The translations under genes were made by a program, and so were the position numbers. 64,000 bases of DNA from contig NZ_WOFB01000005.1 in NCBI RefSeq assembly GCF_009733865.1, positions 1 to 64,000 on the forward strand. The letters are read 5' to 3'. Below are positions 34,569 through 44,097 of the stretch, piece by piece. How positions within the stretch are numbered: the first letter of the stretch is position 1; each line of letters opens with the position of its first letter. Under the pieces are notes generated by a model, which did no database searches, was not told where the DNA came from, and saw only the letters and a program-made list of their open reading frames with translations. The stretch comes from Oceanobacillus salinisoli. Lineage in GTDB: Bacteria > Bacillota > Bacilli > Bacillales > Amphibacillaceae.

Positions 34569-34720
34569 AAGAAGGAGGCGAATATCTCGTTTGCTAATCC
34601 GAAAAGAAAAAGAGGGTAGAGAGAAAGCTTCATCGTGTGAATATACTAATAAACCGGATGGGAAAAGGTATCTGTCATGTTCTAAATGTGGTGTTGGCAT
34701 TCTCCAAAGCATTCTGTAAT
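34569..34720 (+). pseudogene. Possible broken small zinc-ribbon gene
   Basis: From the ATG at 34569 a frame reads MKKEANISFANPKRKRG, then a TAG, then in the same frame continues REKASSCEYTNKPDGKRYLS and CSKCGVGIL to a stop. The CSKCG looks like half a zinc ribbon. The ribosome site is weak and the stop interrupts it, so it may be a relic or chance. Low confidence. Confidence 0.2.
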
Positions 34721-34771
34721 TGCTCCAGTACTAAAAAGTAAGATTCACTTTTTACATGACCCATGTTTTTC

Positions 34772-35392
34772 CTAAAGAATGTTTAATATTTCTTCGGGTG
34801 TATACACTGTAAAGTCAGGTTTCATTTTTACTACCGCCTCAACGGAATCATACCCCCAACCAACCCAAATCATTTTAACTCCTGTTTTTTTGGAAGCTAT
34901 AATATCTCTTTGTTCGTCTCCGACATAAACTACCTCTGAGGCTTTCAAGTTATTTTCTCTAAGATACCTATATATTAGCTTATCTTTTCCAAATATACTG
35001 CTTGAACTAATAACTTTTGTTATACTTGTTATCTTGTTGCGCTTTAAAAAAGTAAGAATATTTTCTTTTGAATTGGAAGATATGATGGTAATCTTATAGC
35101 CTTTTTTCTCCAGTTGATGTAGCACTTCCTTGATTCCGTGAAATAACTTCATTTCATTTATTGAATCTCGATATAATTTATACATTTCAGGTGCTAGGAT
35201 CGGTACTTTATATATCGGAAAATTTATTCGTCTAATTTTTCCTCTAATAGGTAGTTTTTTAATCACTTTAATTTCATCAGGTCCTATTTCTCTGAGACGA
35301 TATCTCTTTGCCAGTAGATTCCAGCTTGATACAAGTACTTTTTCGGAATCAACAAGAGTCCCATCAAAGTCAAAAATTACGTGTTTTATCAT
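34772..35392 (-). CDS. HAD-superfamily hydrolase, phosphoglycolate-phosphatase-like
   Basis: A 206-residue HAD subfamily IA protein. Motif I is DFDGTLVDS at the N-terminus, motif II is TIISSNS, the Lys is in FGKDKLIYRYL and motif III is VYVGDEQRDIIAS. The small helical cap (residues ~15-85) is typical of phosphoglycolate phosphatase and pyrophosphatase PpaX-like enzymes. The sequence has unusually many Lys and Ile residues compared with neighbours, and few close family signatures, so the substrate is open. Ribosome site GAAAGGTAG lies somewhat far (11 bases) from the ATG. Monocistronic. Confidence 0.85.
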   Translation of the reverse strand: MIKHVIFDFDGTLVDSEKVLVSSWNLLAKRYRLREIGPDEIKVIKKLPIRGKIRRINFPIYKVPILAPEMYKLYRDSINEMKLFHGIKEVLHQLEKKGYKITIISSNSKENILTFLKRNKITSITKVISSSSIFGKDKLIYRYLRENNLKASEVVYVGDEQRDIIASKKTGVKMIWVGWGYDSVEAVVKMKPDFTVYTPEEILNIL

Positions 35393-35951
35393 ATAGAGGC
35401 ACTACCTTTCTAATGTAGGGAATCCTCAACAAGTGTTATCTATCACTTCCTTCAACCCACACATTCTTTGCTGGTATCCGAAAGCTTATCATAGAGTGTG
35501 TTCCACTTTACCATGATTGATTATAAGCAGTACGTTTTATTATATTCTAAGTCATATGCAACCCTCCCCACTCTTGACATTATGGAAGTATATAACGGTG
35601 TCTACTAAAAATTCAGCAAACAACCCTACTAGGAAATGGTAAAACATTTGAAAAAAACACTTCCAAAAGACAATTTTTAACGATAGCTTTTAGGGGACGG
35701 CAAACTGAAGTGAAGAAGCACCCCATGTTTCAGTATCAGCCTCTAATAGCTAAGATAACTAAGATAGAGACAGATTTATTTATAAAAACCCACTATTTTC
35801 AAGGTTAACAACAATCTATCGCAAATTATCGAGTTTGTTTTATCCTAATTCTAATGATATAGTTATACATGCGTAAATTTAATCAATTTTCAATTAGTAG
35901 TCGCTAAATTTAGTATCACCATGTGAAATTTTGAACAAGGAGTTGTTTACT
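35393..35951. other. Intergenic region, nothing firm
   Basis: About 560 AT-rich bases between the HAD gene and the NCS1 permease gene. A decayed REP-like motif (GGGGACGG...AAGCACCCCATG) may lie near 35690-35730. A purine riboswitch was looked for, because of the downstream permease, and not found. Confidence 0.4.
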
Positions 35952-37352
35952 ATGGAAGCTGTTGATCACACAGAAAATAAGCCTACTGAAAATTTAGGGG
36001 ATGATTATTCTTTAGACAGGGTTCCTCGTGACAAGAGAAATATGGGGTGGCTCAGTATTACCAATATTACTTTTGGTATTGCTACAGCCATCTTTTACTT
36101 TCAAATGGGAAGTGTGATGGCACTTCAATTCGGCGCTATCAATGCCATTATTTCTGCCGTGTATGCCATAATTGTTGCTGGTATTTTAGGAACATTTATT
36201 GCCTATCTTTCCGCAAAATCAGGGATGAACGTAAATCTGCTTTCCAGAGGTGGCGGATTTGGCTATATCGGAGCATCTTTGACCTCATTTATATATGCTA
36301 CTAATTTCATTATGTATTGTGCTCTTGAAGGAATGATATTAGTTGCTGCCGTTCATGAATTTTTCCCTGTTATTCCTGAATGGGTTTTAATCCTTTTCTT
36401 CGGAACGATTGTTATACCACTCAACTGGTTTGGGATTAAACAACTAGATAAACTACAAAAATGGTCACTTCCGCTATTTTTCGTCTTTCTAATCGCAGCG
36501 ATTATTATGGCTGCCATGACGCCTTCTGAATATCAAGGAAGCTTTTGGTCCTATATGCCAGAAGGAGTTCAAGCCGGTGGAACAGCCCTATTGCTTTGTA
36601 TAGGGATGCAGCACGGAATCATGGGATTAACCCCATTACTAGCTTCTGATTACGCCCGTTTCCTTAAACCTAAAGATACGAAGATTGGTATCTTTGCAAT
36701 TGGATTTGTTCCACAATTTTTTTGCTTCGGTGTCATGGGCGGTCTTGGTATTTGGTTTGGTGTCCGATTAGGAGAACCGAACCCTGGAGTATATATAGTG
36801 TTACTTCTCGGTATTTGGGGAGCTTTATTTACAATGCTAACCCAGGTAAGAATCAACATAACTAATATATATAGTGGCTCTCTTTCCTTATCAACCTTTT
36901 TTGAAAATGTGTTTAAATTTACGCCAGGAAGACGTTTCTGGGTAGTCGTTACCGGTGTATCGGCCATGGCTCTAATGCTTGGTGGAATTGTCAATCATCT
37001 GGAATTGGCGTTGACCTTCCAAGGGGTCTTTCTTATGACTTGGGCGGCTATTTTAGTCGTCGATGCTGTCATAGTTAAAAAAATATTAAAAATTGGACCG
37101 AAGTATTATGAGGCTAGGCAACAAAATTTGCATAAATGGAACCCAATTGGGGTTGCTTCACTCCTTATCGCTAGTGGGTTAGGTACGATTGCTGCATTAG
37201 GTTTTATGGGAGAATTCCTGCAAAGTACCGCAGCATTCTTTGCAGCAATATTAGCCGCAATTCTTACAATCATCCTAGCTATTTATACGAAAGGAAAATA
37301 CTATATCAAAAGAGAAGCAAATGATATAGATAAAGAAGATTATATCGCATAA
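35952..37352 (+). CDS. NCS1-family cytosine/purine/allantoin permease
   Basis: A 466-residue transporter with about twelve membrane segments. The N-terminal DYSLDRVPRDKRNMGWLSIT is the family signature preceding the first segment, and YGAIN-like FGAINAIISAVYAI, GGGFGYIGAS and WNPIGVAS segments follow. Members import nucleobases, allantoin, thiamine precursors or similar compounds with Na+ or H+. The frame opens at TTG 35931, but AAGGAG precedes the ATG at 35952. The gene is alone, with no catabolic genes beside it, so its substrate is not resolved; cytosine or purine is most likely. Followed by its own terminator. Confidence 0.88.
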   Translation: MEAVDHTENKPTENLGDDYSLDRVPRDKRNMGWLSITNITFGIATAIFYFQMGSVMALQFGAINAIISAVYAIIVAGILGTFIAYLSAKSGMNVNLLSRGGGFGYIGASLTSFIYATNFIMYCALEGMILVAAVHEFFPVIPEWVLILFFGTIVIPLNWFGIKQLDKLQKWSLPLFFVFLIAAIIMAAMTPSEYQGSFWSYMPEGVQAGGTALLLCIGMQHGIMGLTPLLASDYARFLKPKDTKIGIFAIGFVPQFFCFGVMGGLGIWFGVRLGEPNPGVYIVLLLGIWGALFTMLTQVRINITNIYSGSLSLSTFFENVFKFTPGRRFWVVVTGVSAMALMLGGIVNHLELALTFQGVFLMTWAAILVVDAVIVKKILKIGPKYYEARQQNLHKWNPIGVASLLIASGLGTIAALGFMGEFLQSTAAFFAAILAAILTIILAIYTKGKYYIKREANDIDKEDYIA

Positions 37353-37380
37353 AGGCTTTCGTTCTCGACTACGTAGGTAA

Positions 37381-37414
37381 AAGGCACATCTAAATTTATT
37401 AGGTGTGCCTTTTT
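37381..37414 (+). terminator. Intrinsic terminator after the NCS1 permease gene
   Basis: Arms AAGGCACATCTAA and TTAGGTGTGCCTT with one G-U pair, followed by TTTTTC, about 30 bases after the stop. Confidence 0.88.
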
Positions 37415-37591
37415 TCTTATGAAGCTCCCAGTTACTTCAAAAGTCACACTCCATGTTTTTCCATCCCTTGTGTTATTCGTAGCGATCTATGTTTTCTCCT
37501 TCACGCTTTATTATTTTTTAATATACCATCCTATCAATATTTTTAGTATAATTAAAAAAGTAAATCAAATTATAAAAAAAGGATGTGGATT

Positions 37592-38446
37592 ATGTTCTAT
37601 AAAACTCGTAAAAAATCCAGAGAATTACTTATACTACACCGTTTAGAAAAACGAATGAATTTGTCCAGAGATAACAAACAGTATTATTTCAACCTTCAAA
37701 AGGGCTATGAAGGAGAAACTTTATTTGATTCCATGACAGAAAATCTTCAGAGTGATTGCTACATATTAAACGATTTACTGCTAAAAATAGGTAATACTAT
37801 TTTCCAAATTGATTCCCTGATTATAGCATCAGAAAAAATTTACTTTTATGAGATCAAAAATTATGAGGGAGATTATTACTACCAATCAGAGAAGCTCTTT
37901 AAAAAACCGAATTCTGAAATTAACAATCCACTAAACCAATTGGAAAGAAGCCATTCTCTTCTGCGTCAGCTCCTTCAAAAGCACGGTTTTCATCTCCCAA
38001 TTGAAGCTTTTGTTCTCTTCATCAATCCCGCTTTCACCCTGTATCAGGCTCCTCTGGATAAATCAATCATTCTCCCAACACAGATTAGCCAACACCTACA
38101 CAAACTAAATGCAATATCTTCCCCATTAAACCTAAATCATAAAAGACTGGCAGACAAATTAATTTCTTTGCACATTAACGAATCGCCTTTTATGCAGCTG
38201 CCAAATTATACCTATGACCAACTACGTAAAGGAATCACTTGTGGAAAATGCCATTCATTTGCCGTCTTCGTTCAAGGAAGGAAATGCATTTGCAGCGAAT
38301 GCGGTTATCAAGAAAAAGTTGCAACAGCCATTATGCGAGGTGTTCAGGAGTTTAAACTTCTATTTCCTGAGAAAAAAATTACAACAAGCTATATATCTGA
38401 ATGGTGCCAAGTAATCGAATCCCTAAAAATATACGCTCGGTACTGA
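37592..38446 (+). CDS. NERD-domain protein with C-terminal zinc ribbon
   Basis: A 284-residue cytosolic protein. Residues ~35-160 form a NERD (nuclease-related) domain: KGYEGETLFDSM, the Asp in FQIDSLIIAS and EIKNYEGDYYY, which is the acidic/Lys core (E..D..ExK) of restriction-like nucleases, then NPLNQLERSHSLLRQLL. The C-terminus has CGKC and CICSECG, a zinc ribbon, then a short helical tail. NERD proteins are thought to be DNA- or RNA-processing nucleases, but the activity is unproven. The start at 37592 follows AAAGGATG; a three-residue longer frame starts too close to it. Monocistronic. Confidence 0.88.
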   Translation: MFYKTRKKSRELLILHRLEKRMNLSRDNKQYYFNLQKGYEGETLFDSMTENLQSDCYILNDLLLKIGNTIFQIDSLIIASEKIYFYEIKNYEGDYYYQSEKLFKKPNSEINNPLNQLERSHSLLRQLLQKHGFHLPIEAFVLFINPAFTLYQAPLDKSIILPTQISQHLHKLNAISSPLNLNHKRLADKLISLHINESPFMQLPNYTYDQLRKGITCGKCHSFAVFVQGRKCICSECGYQEKVATAIMRGVQEFKLLFPEKKITTSYISEWCQVIESLKIYARY

Positions 38447-38511
38447 ATCAACATTTTAACATGTTAGGATTCGGTCGGTGGGCCTACTACGAATAATCTT
38501 ATAAAAAATCT

Positions 38512-38542
38512 GCCCTTCATGCATGTAAATGAAGGGCTTTTT
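38512..38542 (+). terminator. Intrinsic terminator after the NERD gene
   Basis: GCCCTTCAT and ATGAAGGGC arms with an eight-base loop and a following TTTTTG, 66 bases after the stop. Confidence 0.88.
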
Positions 38543-38654
38543 GTCCTTTGTATAGATAAATCGCAGAACCTTTCTGCTGGAGGCGATTCGTTGATTCGTT
38601 GTTACTTTGATTTTGGTACTCTAGTTTCCTTCAAGATTACTATATTGGTTTCTT

Positions 38655-39066
38655 CCTGATTCTTTCGGGCATCTAGATTGATTCTACGTGACTTTTTCTG
38701 CTCCCTCCTGTTTCGTTCGGGCACCTAGAACGACTCTACATGACCTTTACCGCTTTTTCCTGCTTCATTCGGGCACCTAGAACGTTTCTACGTGACCTCT
38801 CCCGCTTCCTTCTGCTTCGTTCGGGCACCTAGAACGATTCTACGTGACCTCTCACGCTTTCTCCTGCTTCGTTCGGGCACCTAGAACGATTCTACGTGAC
38901 CTCTCACGCTTTCTCCTGCTTCGTTCGGGCACCTAGAACGATTCTACGTGACCTTTCACGCTTTCTCCTGCTTCGTTCGGGAACCTAGAACGATTCTACG
39001 TGACCTTTCCTGCTTCCTTCTGCTTCGTTCGGGCACCTAGAACGATTCTACGTGACCTTTCCTACT
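38655..39066. repeat. 52-bp tandem repeat array 3 (eight units)
   Basis: TTCGGG recurs at 38664, 38716, 38768, 38820, 38872, 38924, 38976 and 39028, an exact 52-base period. Core: TTCGTTCGGGCACCTAGAAC, then GATTCTACGTGACCT, then about 15 variable bases (TTCACGCTTTCTCCTGC). Array 3 units are more alike than those in array 1. No CRISPR-type unique spacers are present. Confidence 0.93.
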
Positions 39067-39142
39067 CCAGCAACCTCTCACATAAACTTTCCAATTCCCT
39101 CTAGAAAACACAAAATCTCAGCACTTTACACATCATTCAAAA

Positions 39143-39189
39143 CGAAAAATCCCCGCAAATGCTGAATTAACAACATTTTCGAGGATTTC
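39143..39189 (-). terminator. Intrinsic terminator after the CoA-disulfide reductase gene
   Basis: On the minus strand AAATCCTCG and CGGGGATTT enclose an inner AATG/CATT stem and are followed by TTTCG. It lies ~36 bases after the stop. Confidence 0.7.
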
Positions 39190-39224
39190 AACTCCAACTC
39201 ACCAGAAAAAATACACCACATCAA

Positions 39225-40553
39225 TTACATTTTCCTCGCCATCTGCTGCACCGGATCCCAGACACCATTATATGGTGGAGCATAGGCTAGATCTAAATCC
39301 AGTAATTGATGAACGGTCATTTTATTGTATAGAGCAGTGGATAATACGTCGATTCGTTTGTCTACGCCCTTTTTACCGATTATTTGTCCTCCAAGCAATT
39401 GCTTCGTCTGTTTATGATATAGGAGTTTGATATTCAATGCTTCCTTGCCTGGATAGTACCCTGCATGGGAACTCCCTTTTCCTGTTTGCACCTCATATGG
39501 AATTTTATATCGTTGCGCTTCTTTTTCGTTTAATCCTGTCCGTCCCAAAGTTAGGTCAAAAAATTTCATGATGGCTGTTCCGACAATTCCCTTAAAGGTT
39601 AAAGATTTACCAGCCATGTTGGCACCTGCAATCCGTCCCTGTTTGTTTGCGGTCGTACCAAGTGGAATATAGTCATCCACTTGTTTGATCCGATGATATT
39701 GTGTGGCACAATTACCTGCAGCATACACATTCTCAACAGATGTCTCCATATAGGCATTCACATGGATGGCACCTTGTCCATTCATATAGATACCTGTATC
39801 TTTCAAAAACGCGGTATTTGGCCGTACACCGATTCCTAGTAATACGAAATCTGTCGGATATGATTGCTTTTCCGTAATAACGGTGTCCACCCGTTTCTCA
39901 CCGGAAAAGCCCACGACCGACTCGCCTAATATCAATTCAATCCCATTTTTCTGTGCTTCTTCATGAATCAATTCGGCCATATCCGGATCAAAGATGTTAG
40001 CAACCTGTTCGCCACGTTGAATAAGGGTAACTTTCTTACCTAATCTATGGAAATTTTCCGCTATTTCCAATCCAACATATCCTCCACCAACAACCGTGAC
40101 ATGCTTCATATCATCCGTCATATCCGTCATAATATCTTTCGTATCAGAAATGGTTTTTAATGTATGAATTCCTTCTAAATAAATGCCATTCCAGTCCGGA
40201 ACTATCGGATCAGATCCTAATGCAATAAGCAAACGATCATAAGAAATTTGAAAATGCTCGTTCCTTTCTGTTTGAATACCACTGACTATCTGTTCTTTTA
40301 CATTAATGTCGGTTACTTCTGTATTTATTCTAGCATCGATATGATATTTTTCCCGAAACGTCTCCACACTCCGAGCAATAACATCCTTTACTGAAGGAAT
40401 GACGCCGCCTATTACATAGGGCAAACCACATTGTCCATACGAATAATCTTCCCCACGTTCCAGAACTGTAACCTCAGCAGATTCATCCGTACGAATAATT
40501 TCCATTGCTGCACTCATTCCAGCAGCTATACCGCCAATAATTACATAACGCAA
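39225..40553 (-). CDS. cdr: CoA-disulfide reductase / NADH oxidase-type FAD enzyme
   Basis: A 442-residue pyridine nucleotide-disulfide oxidoreductase of the single-cysteine class. It has the FAD motif IIGGIAAGMSAA, the active Cys42 in YGQCGLPYVIGG, the NAD(P)H motif VVGGGYVGLEIAE and the second FAD motif VYAAGNCA. The single Cys and the C-terminal dimerisation domain fit CoA-disulfide reductase, which keeps coenzyme A reduced; NADH oxidase or persulfide reductase is the alternative. The start is TTG at 40553, with GGAGGG nine bases upstream; the nearby ATG is out of frame. Monocistronic. Confidence 0.88.
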   Translation of the reverse strand: MRYVIIGGIAAGMSAAMEIIRTDESAEVTVLERGEDYSYGQCGLPYVIGGVIPSVKDVIARSVETFREKYHIDARINTEVTDINVKEQIVSGIQTERNEHFQISYDRLLIALGSDPIVPDWNGIYLEGIHTLKTISDTKDIMTDMTDDMKHVTVVGGGYVGLEIAENFHRLGKKVTLIQRGEQVANIFDPDMAELIHEEAQKNGIELILGESVVGFSGEKRVDTVITEKQSYPTDFVLLGIGVRPNTAFLKDTGIYMNGQGAIHVNAYMETSVENVYAAGNCATQYHRIKQVDDYIPLGTTANKQGRIAGANMAGKSLTFKGIVGTAIMKFFDLTLGRTGLNEKEAQRYKIPYEVQTGKGSSHAGYYPGKEALNIKLLYHKQTKQLLGGQIIGKKGVDKRIDVLSTALYNKMTVHQLLDLDLAYAPPYNGVWDPVQQMARKM

Positions 40554-40605
40554 TTTTCATTCCCTCCTTTTCCTATACAATTCCCATTTGGAAAAGAATT
40601 TAACC

Positions 40606-40686
40606 AGCAGGAAGCACATGGATGTTTCTCCTAGTTTAAAGTGCTACATAAAAGGAAGCAGGAGAAATGTCCCCATGCTTCCTTGA
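40606..40686. repeat. REP-like palindrome between the CoA-disulfide reductase and DUF4317 genes
   Basis: GGAAGCACATGGATGTTTCT, a spacer, then GGAAGCAGGAGAAATGTCC and CCATGCTTCC. It is an imperfect palindrome of ~75 bp ending next to the DUF4317 stop and can serve as its terminator. Confidence 0.65.
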
Positions 40687-40690
40687 AAAA

Positions 40691-41890
40691 TTATTCGTCA
40701 TTGTCATGATCCTTGGCTTTATGAAACAATGCCTCTGGAATCATTTCAAATCCTTCAATCACTGTATTTTCTTCCACTTCTATCATTAAGCAAAGCTTTC
40801 CGTTTAATTGGACTTGACGTACAAACCGTAAGTCTTGTGGGCTAATGGAAATGTCCGCTACCTTTGTCTTTATTTTGATGGACTTTGACGTATATTTTGG
40901 TACGATATTGCTCGCTTTTATTTCATATGATTCATCATCGATTACTGTCTTAAACGCCGTCTCTACCTTTTCCGGATCGATATCCTCTACTCCACTGCTT
41001 TTCAACACTTTTTCTACATCTTTGTAGTCTAATTTCGGTATCTCTTCCTCTTCTTCATTCTCTTCCACCACACGATGAATCTCTTCATATACATTCGAAA
41101 GGGTCGATGTATTGATTTGGTCACCAGCTACATTTCTCACAATTTCCTCAAAAACAATTTTATCCTCTTGAGCAGTCATGGTTTCTTCCGCATTTAAAAC
41201 TTCCTCTATAAAATGATAATTCAGCTCATACGCTTTCTGTGCCGAATATAGGACATGATTGACATCCGCAGCATTATCTGTAAAGCAAGGATATAGGAAC
41301 CCTGATATCGGTTTTTTCAGATTGATAATAGGGTCCACGATAAAATTATACTTAAACTCCTTTTCCACATAGTCAAACAGTAATTCTTTTTTCGGATCTT
41401 GCGTCCTATTCATACTACATAAAATAAAGGAATGGGAATAAACTGTATCTCGTTCACTTTCTTCTGCTTCTTCATTGCGGCGTTTCATTGGTTTCATATA
41501 TTCTCCACGAATAAAGGTAACGACAATATCCATCTCATACTGTTTATCTTTGAGCATTTTCTCCACGAGCTGAAGCATATGTCCCTTCCATTCTTCGGTA
41601 TCGTTACTTAATAAACCTTGGTGAAGAATGAGCTGACTGTTATTTTCCACATCACGCTGGAACTTTAATTCAAATAATTTTTCGTCGAGCTGGCCTGATA
41701 GTACTTTTTTAAAGTTATCCAAAAACAACTCTTTCTGTTCCTGTTCCAGCAATTCAAATGGGACACTTTGCTGATGATAAATTTCACTCGATTCTTTCAT
41801 GATGTACACATTAAAGATTTCATGAATTTTTAATAAATCATTATTAACTTTGAATTGTTTGCGAATATTGGCTATGTCTTTTTTGTTCAA
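40691..41890 (-). CDS. DUF4317-family protein
   Basis: A 399-residue cytosolic protein matching the DUF4317 family of Firmicutes, recognised from MNKKDIANIRKQFKVNNDLL at the start, HSFILCSMNRTQDPKKELLF and KPISGFLYPCFTDNAADVNH in the middle. Composition is acidic, with a Glu-rich stretch near residue 280. No enzymatic motif, membrane segment or nucleic-acid-binding motif was seen; the function is unknown. The start is TTG at 41890, with GGGGTGA eight bases upstream. It stands alone between REP-like palindromes. Confidence 0.85.
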   Translation of the reverse strand: MNKKDIANIRKQFKVNNDLLKIHEIFNVYIMKESSEIYHQQSVPFELLEQEQKELFLDNFKKVLSGQLDEKLFELKFQRDVENNSQLILHQGLLSNDTEEWKGHMLQLVEKMLKDKQYEMDIVVTFIRGEYMKPMKRRNEEAEESERDTVYSHSFILCSMNRTQDPKKELLFDYVEKEFKYNFIVDPIINLKKPISGFLYPCFTDNAADVNHVLYSAQKAYELNYHFIEEVLNAEETMTAQEDKIVFEEIVRNVAGDQINTSTLSNVYEEIHRVVEENEEEEEIPKLDYKDVEKVLKSSGVEDIDPEKVETAFKTVIDDESYEIKASNIVPKYTSKSIKIKTKVADISISPQDLRFVRQVQLNGKLCLMIEVEENTVIEGFEMIPEALFHKAKDHDNDE

Positions 41891-41960
41891 TCTTGTTTCA
41901 CCCCTACGTTGGTTATCAGCATGTATTCATCACATATACATCTTCTCATTTTATCATAAA

Positions 41961-42022
41961 GGAAGCACAGGGATGGTTCATTTGCTTCTTTAAGGTGCCT
42001 GTCACTTCCCGAATTTTGTCGA
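41961..42022. repeat. REP-like motifs upstream of the DUF4317 gene
   Basis: GGAAGCACAGGGATGGTTC is followed by GGTGCCTGTCACTTCCCG and AATTTTGTCGA. The last 29 bases recur inverted at 44738-44766 with two mismatches. Both are parts of palindromic repeats common in Bacillaceae. Confidence 0.65.
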
Positions 42023-42140
42023 AATAAAATACAGCTGCACCCGTGTTTGTTTTGGGTTACAGCTGTTTTCATCTTTGACATCTTAAGTATCAAATAGGTA
42101 CGTATAGTAAGACTTTACAAAGCCAGGACGGTGCACCTAT

Positions 42141-43808
42141 TCAAATATCCATCAAAATAGGAACAATCATAGGCTCTTTCCTTGTACGTTCTTTTACATA
42201 TTTTGCAATGGCCCTTTTTATCTGCTTCTTCATGACATTCCACGAATTTCGATTTGCTTCATGTAGCTCATTAATCGTTTCCATCGTTATCCGATTCATT
42301 CCTTTTCGAAGTTCAGAGAAATTCTGATCGACGAATCCACGCGAGACAAATTCGGGTTCGGAGAGGACTTTTTCCTCCTGTTTATTCATTGGGATAATAA
42401 TCATGAGCATTCCATCCTCGGAAATCCGCTTGCGGTCACGTAATACAAATTCCATATCCCCGATATCCATTCCATCGACATAAGTATTTCCACTCGGTAT
42501 ACTTCTCGTACTACGAGCAATCGAGTTTTCAATATCGACTACATCCCCATTTTTTAAGATAAATGTGTTTCCGTCTTCTACGCCTACCGATTCTGCGAGC
42601 ATTCGGTGGTGATACAGCATTCGATACTCACCATGAATTGGGATAAAATATTTTGGCTTCATTAGGGTAAGCATGAGCCTTAAATCTTCTTGATACCCAT
42701 GGCCGGAAACATGCATACCGGAACTACTTCCTGGCCCATAAATAACATGAGCTCCAAGTTTATATAAGTTATCGACAATACTGGTTACACTCTTTTCATT
42801 CCCGGGAATTGGACCTGCTGCAAGAATCACTGTATCTTCGTCTAAAATCTCAGCATCACGATAGTTTCCCGTGGACAAACGGCTAAGGGCTGCCATCGTC
42901 TCCCCTTGACTCCCCGTACATAAAATAGCAAGCCTTTCTGGAGGGAATTCATTGATATCACGGGCTTCAATTAACATCCCTTTAGGAACCGTTAAATACC
43001 CACGCTCCATCGCAACCTTTACGACATTCACCATCGACCTGCCAAGTAAAGCCAGTTTTCGATTCGTTTTCTCAGCCGCATGGACAACCTGTTGGATCCG
43101 GCTAACATTGGAAGCGAAAGTGGATACAAATACTTTTCGTTTAGCTCTTATAAATATCTGTTCCAAATTTTTCCCTACCATTTGTTCAGATGGAGTATAT
43201 CCCGGGCGCTCTGCATTGGTACTTTCCGATAATAAGAGCAGTACTCCTTTGTTCCCAATATCAGCCATTTTGTGAATATCAGGTCGCTCATCATTCGCAG
43301 GAGTCAAATCAAATTTGAAGTCTCCCGTATGTACAATCGTACCCTCTGGAGTGTTGAATACAATCCCTAAACAATCCGGAATACTATGATTCACTTTAAA
43401 AAAGTTAATATTCATTTCACCGATATGTACTTCTGAATCTGAATTAATTTCAATAAGTTCACTTTCCCGTAAAAATCGATGTTCCTTTAATTTGATTTCA
43501 ATGAGTCCCATTGTAAATCTTGTTGCATACACAGGGACATTTACTTTTTTTAGGAAGAAAGGTACCCCGCCAATATGATCCTCATGGCCATGTGTCACAA
43601 TTAACGCACGTACCCGGTCCTTATTTTCGATTAAATAGGAAATATCGGGGATGATTAAATCAATTCCTAATAAACTTTCATCAGGAAACTTATTTCCACA
43701 GTCGATAAGTACAATATCGTTTCCATATTCGATCGCGTACATATTTTTTCCAATCTCATTTAAGCCACCAAGGGCAAAAACTGATAATGTTTGATTTATG
43801 GCTCCCAT
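42141..43808 (-). CDS. Ribonuclease J family protein
   Basis: A 555-residue metallo-beta-lactamase/beta-CASP ribonuclease with the same length and domain order as Bacillus RNase J1 and J2. The zinc site HGHEDHIGG (His73, His75, Asp77, His78) is intact, as are TGDFKFD, the beta-CASP region (VFVSTFASNVSRIQQV) and IHGEYRML. The C-terminal domain ends KEPMIVPILMD, as in RNase J. RNase J degrades and processes mRNA and rRNA by 5'-3' exo- and endonuclease action. Residues are mixed between J1 and J2 types, and the usual neighbour of J1 (rpoY/ykzG) is absent, so it may be a third paralogue. GGGAGGATTC precedes the ATG. Confidence 0.92.
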   Translation of the reverse strand: MGAINQTLSVFALGGLNEIGKNMYAIEYGNDIVLIDCGNKFPDESLLGIDLIIPDISYLIENKDRVRALIVTHGHEDHIGGVPFFLKKVNVPVYATRFTMGLIEIKLKEHRFLRESELIEINSDSEVHIGEMNINFFKVNHSIPDCLGIVFNTPEGTIVHTGDFKFDLTPANDERPDIHKMADIGNKGVLLLLSESTNAERPGYTPSEQMVGKNLEQIFIRAKRKVFVSTFASNVSRIQQVVHAAEKTNRKLALLGRSMVNVVKVAMERGYLTVPKGMLIEARDINEFPPERLAILCTGSQGETMAALSRLSTGNYRDAEILDEDTVILAAGPIPGNEKSVTSIVDNLYKLGAHVIYGPGSSSGMHVSGHGYQEDLRLMLTLMKPKYFIPIHGEYRMLYHHRMLAESVGVEDGNTFILKNGDVVDIENSIARSTRSIPSGNTYVDGMDIGDMEFVLRDRKRISEDGMLMIIIPMNKQEEKVLSEPEFVSRGFVDQNFSELRKGMNRITMETINELHEANRNSWNVMKKQIKRAIAKYVKERTRKEPMIVPILMDI

Positions 43809-44097
43809 ATGAATCCTCCCGGGTTTTAATTTGGGTTTAGTTTACCCCTGGTGATTCTTAAGATACATGTCTCTCAACATAAACTTATACCGGAAGCAAA
43901 ATTAGCCCAACTGCAGAGTATATAAAATATCTTTAACAACTTTAAACGTTGTTATTTACTTAGTTACCGTTCCTATTTAGTTTCTCCTCATAGATGGAGC
44001 GCATTTTTAAAAACGATTAAGTATATTCTGGATGCTTGTCCATAAAGGTGTGATAATATAGGCAGCAAGACAGTTAACCCAAAGAAGGCAAGAAAAA

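Noticed and set aside
35640-35951. A purine riboswitch before the NCS1 permease.
   Set aside because: The conserved core and paired loops of the purine aptamer are absent.
38655-39066. The 52-bp arrays looked at first like CRISPR arrays.
   Set aside because: The variable part is only about 15 bases and is itself repeated between units, with no unique spacers, and no cas genes are near.
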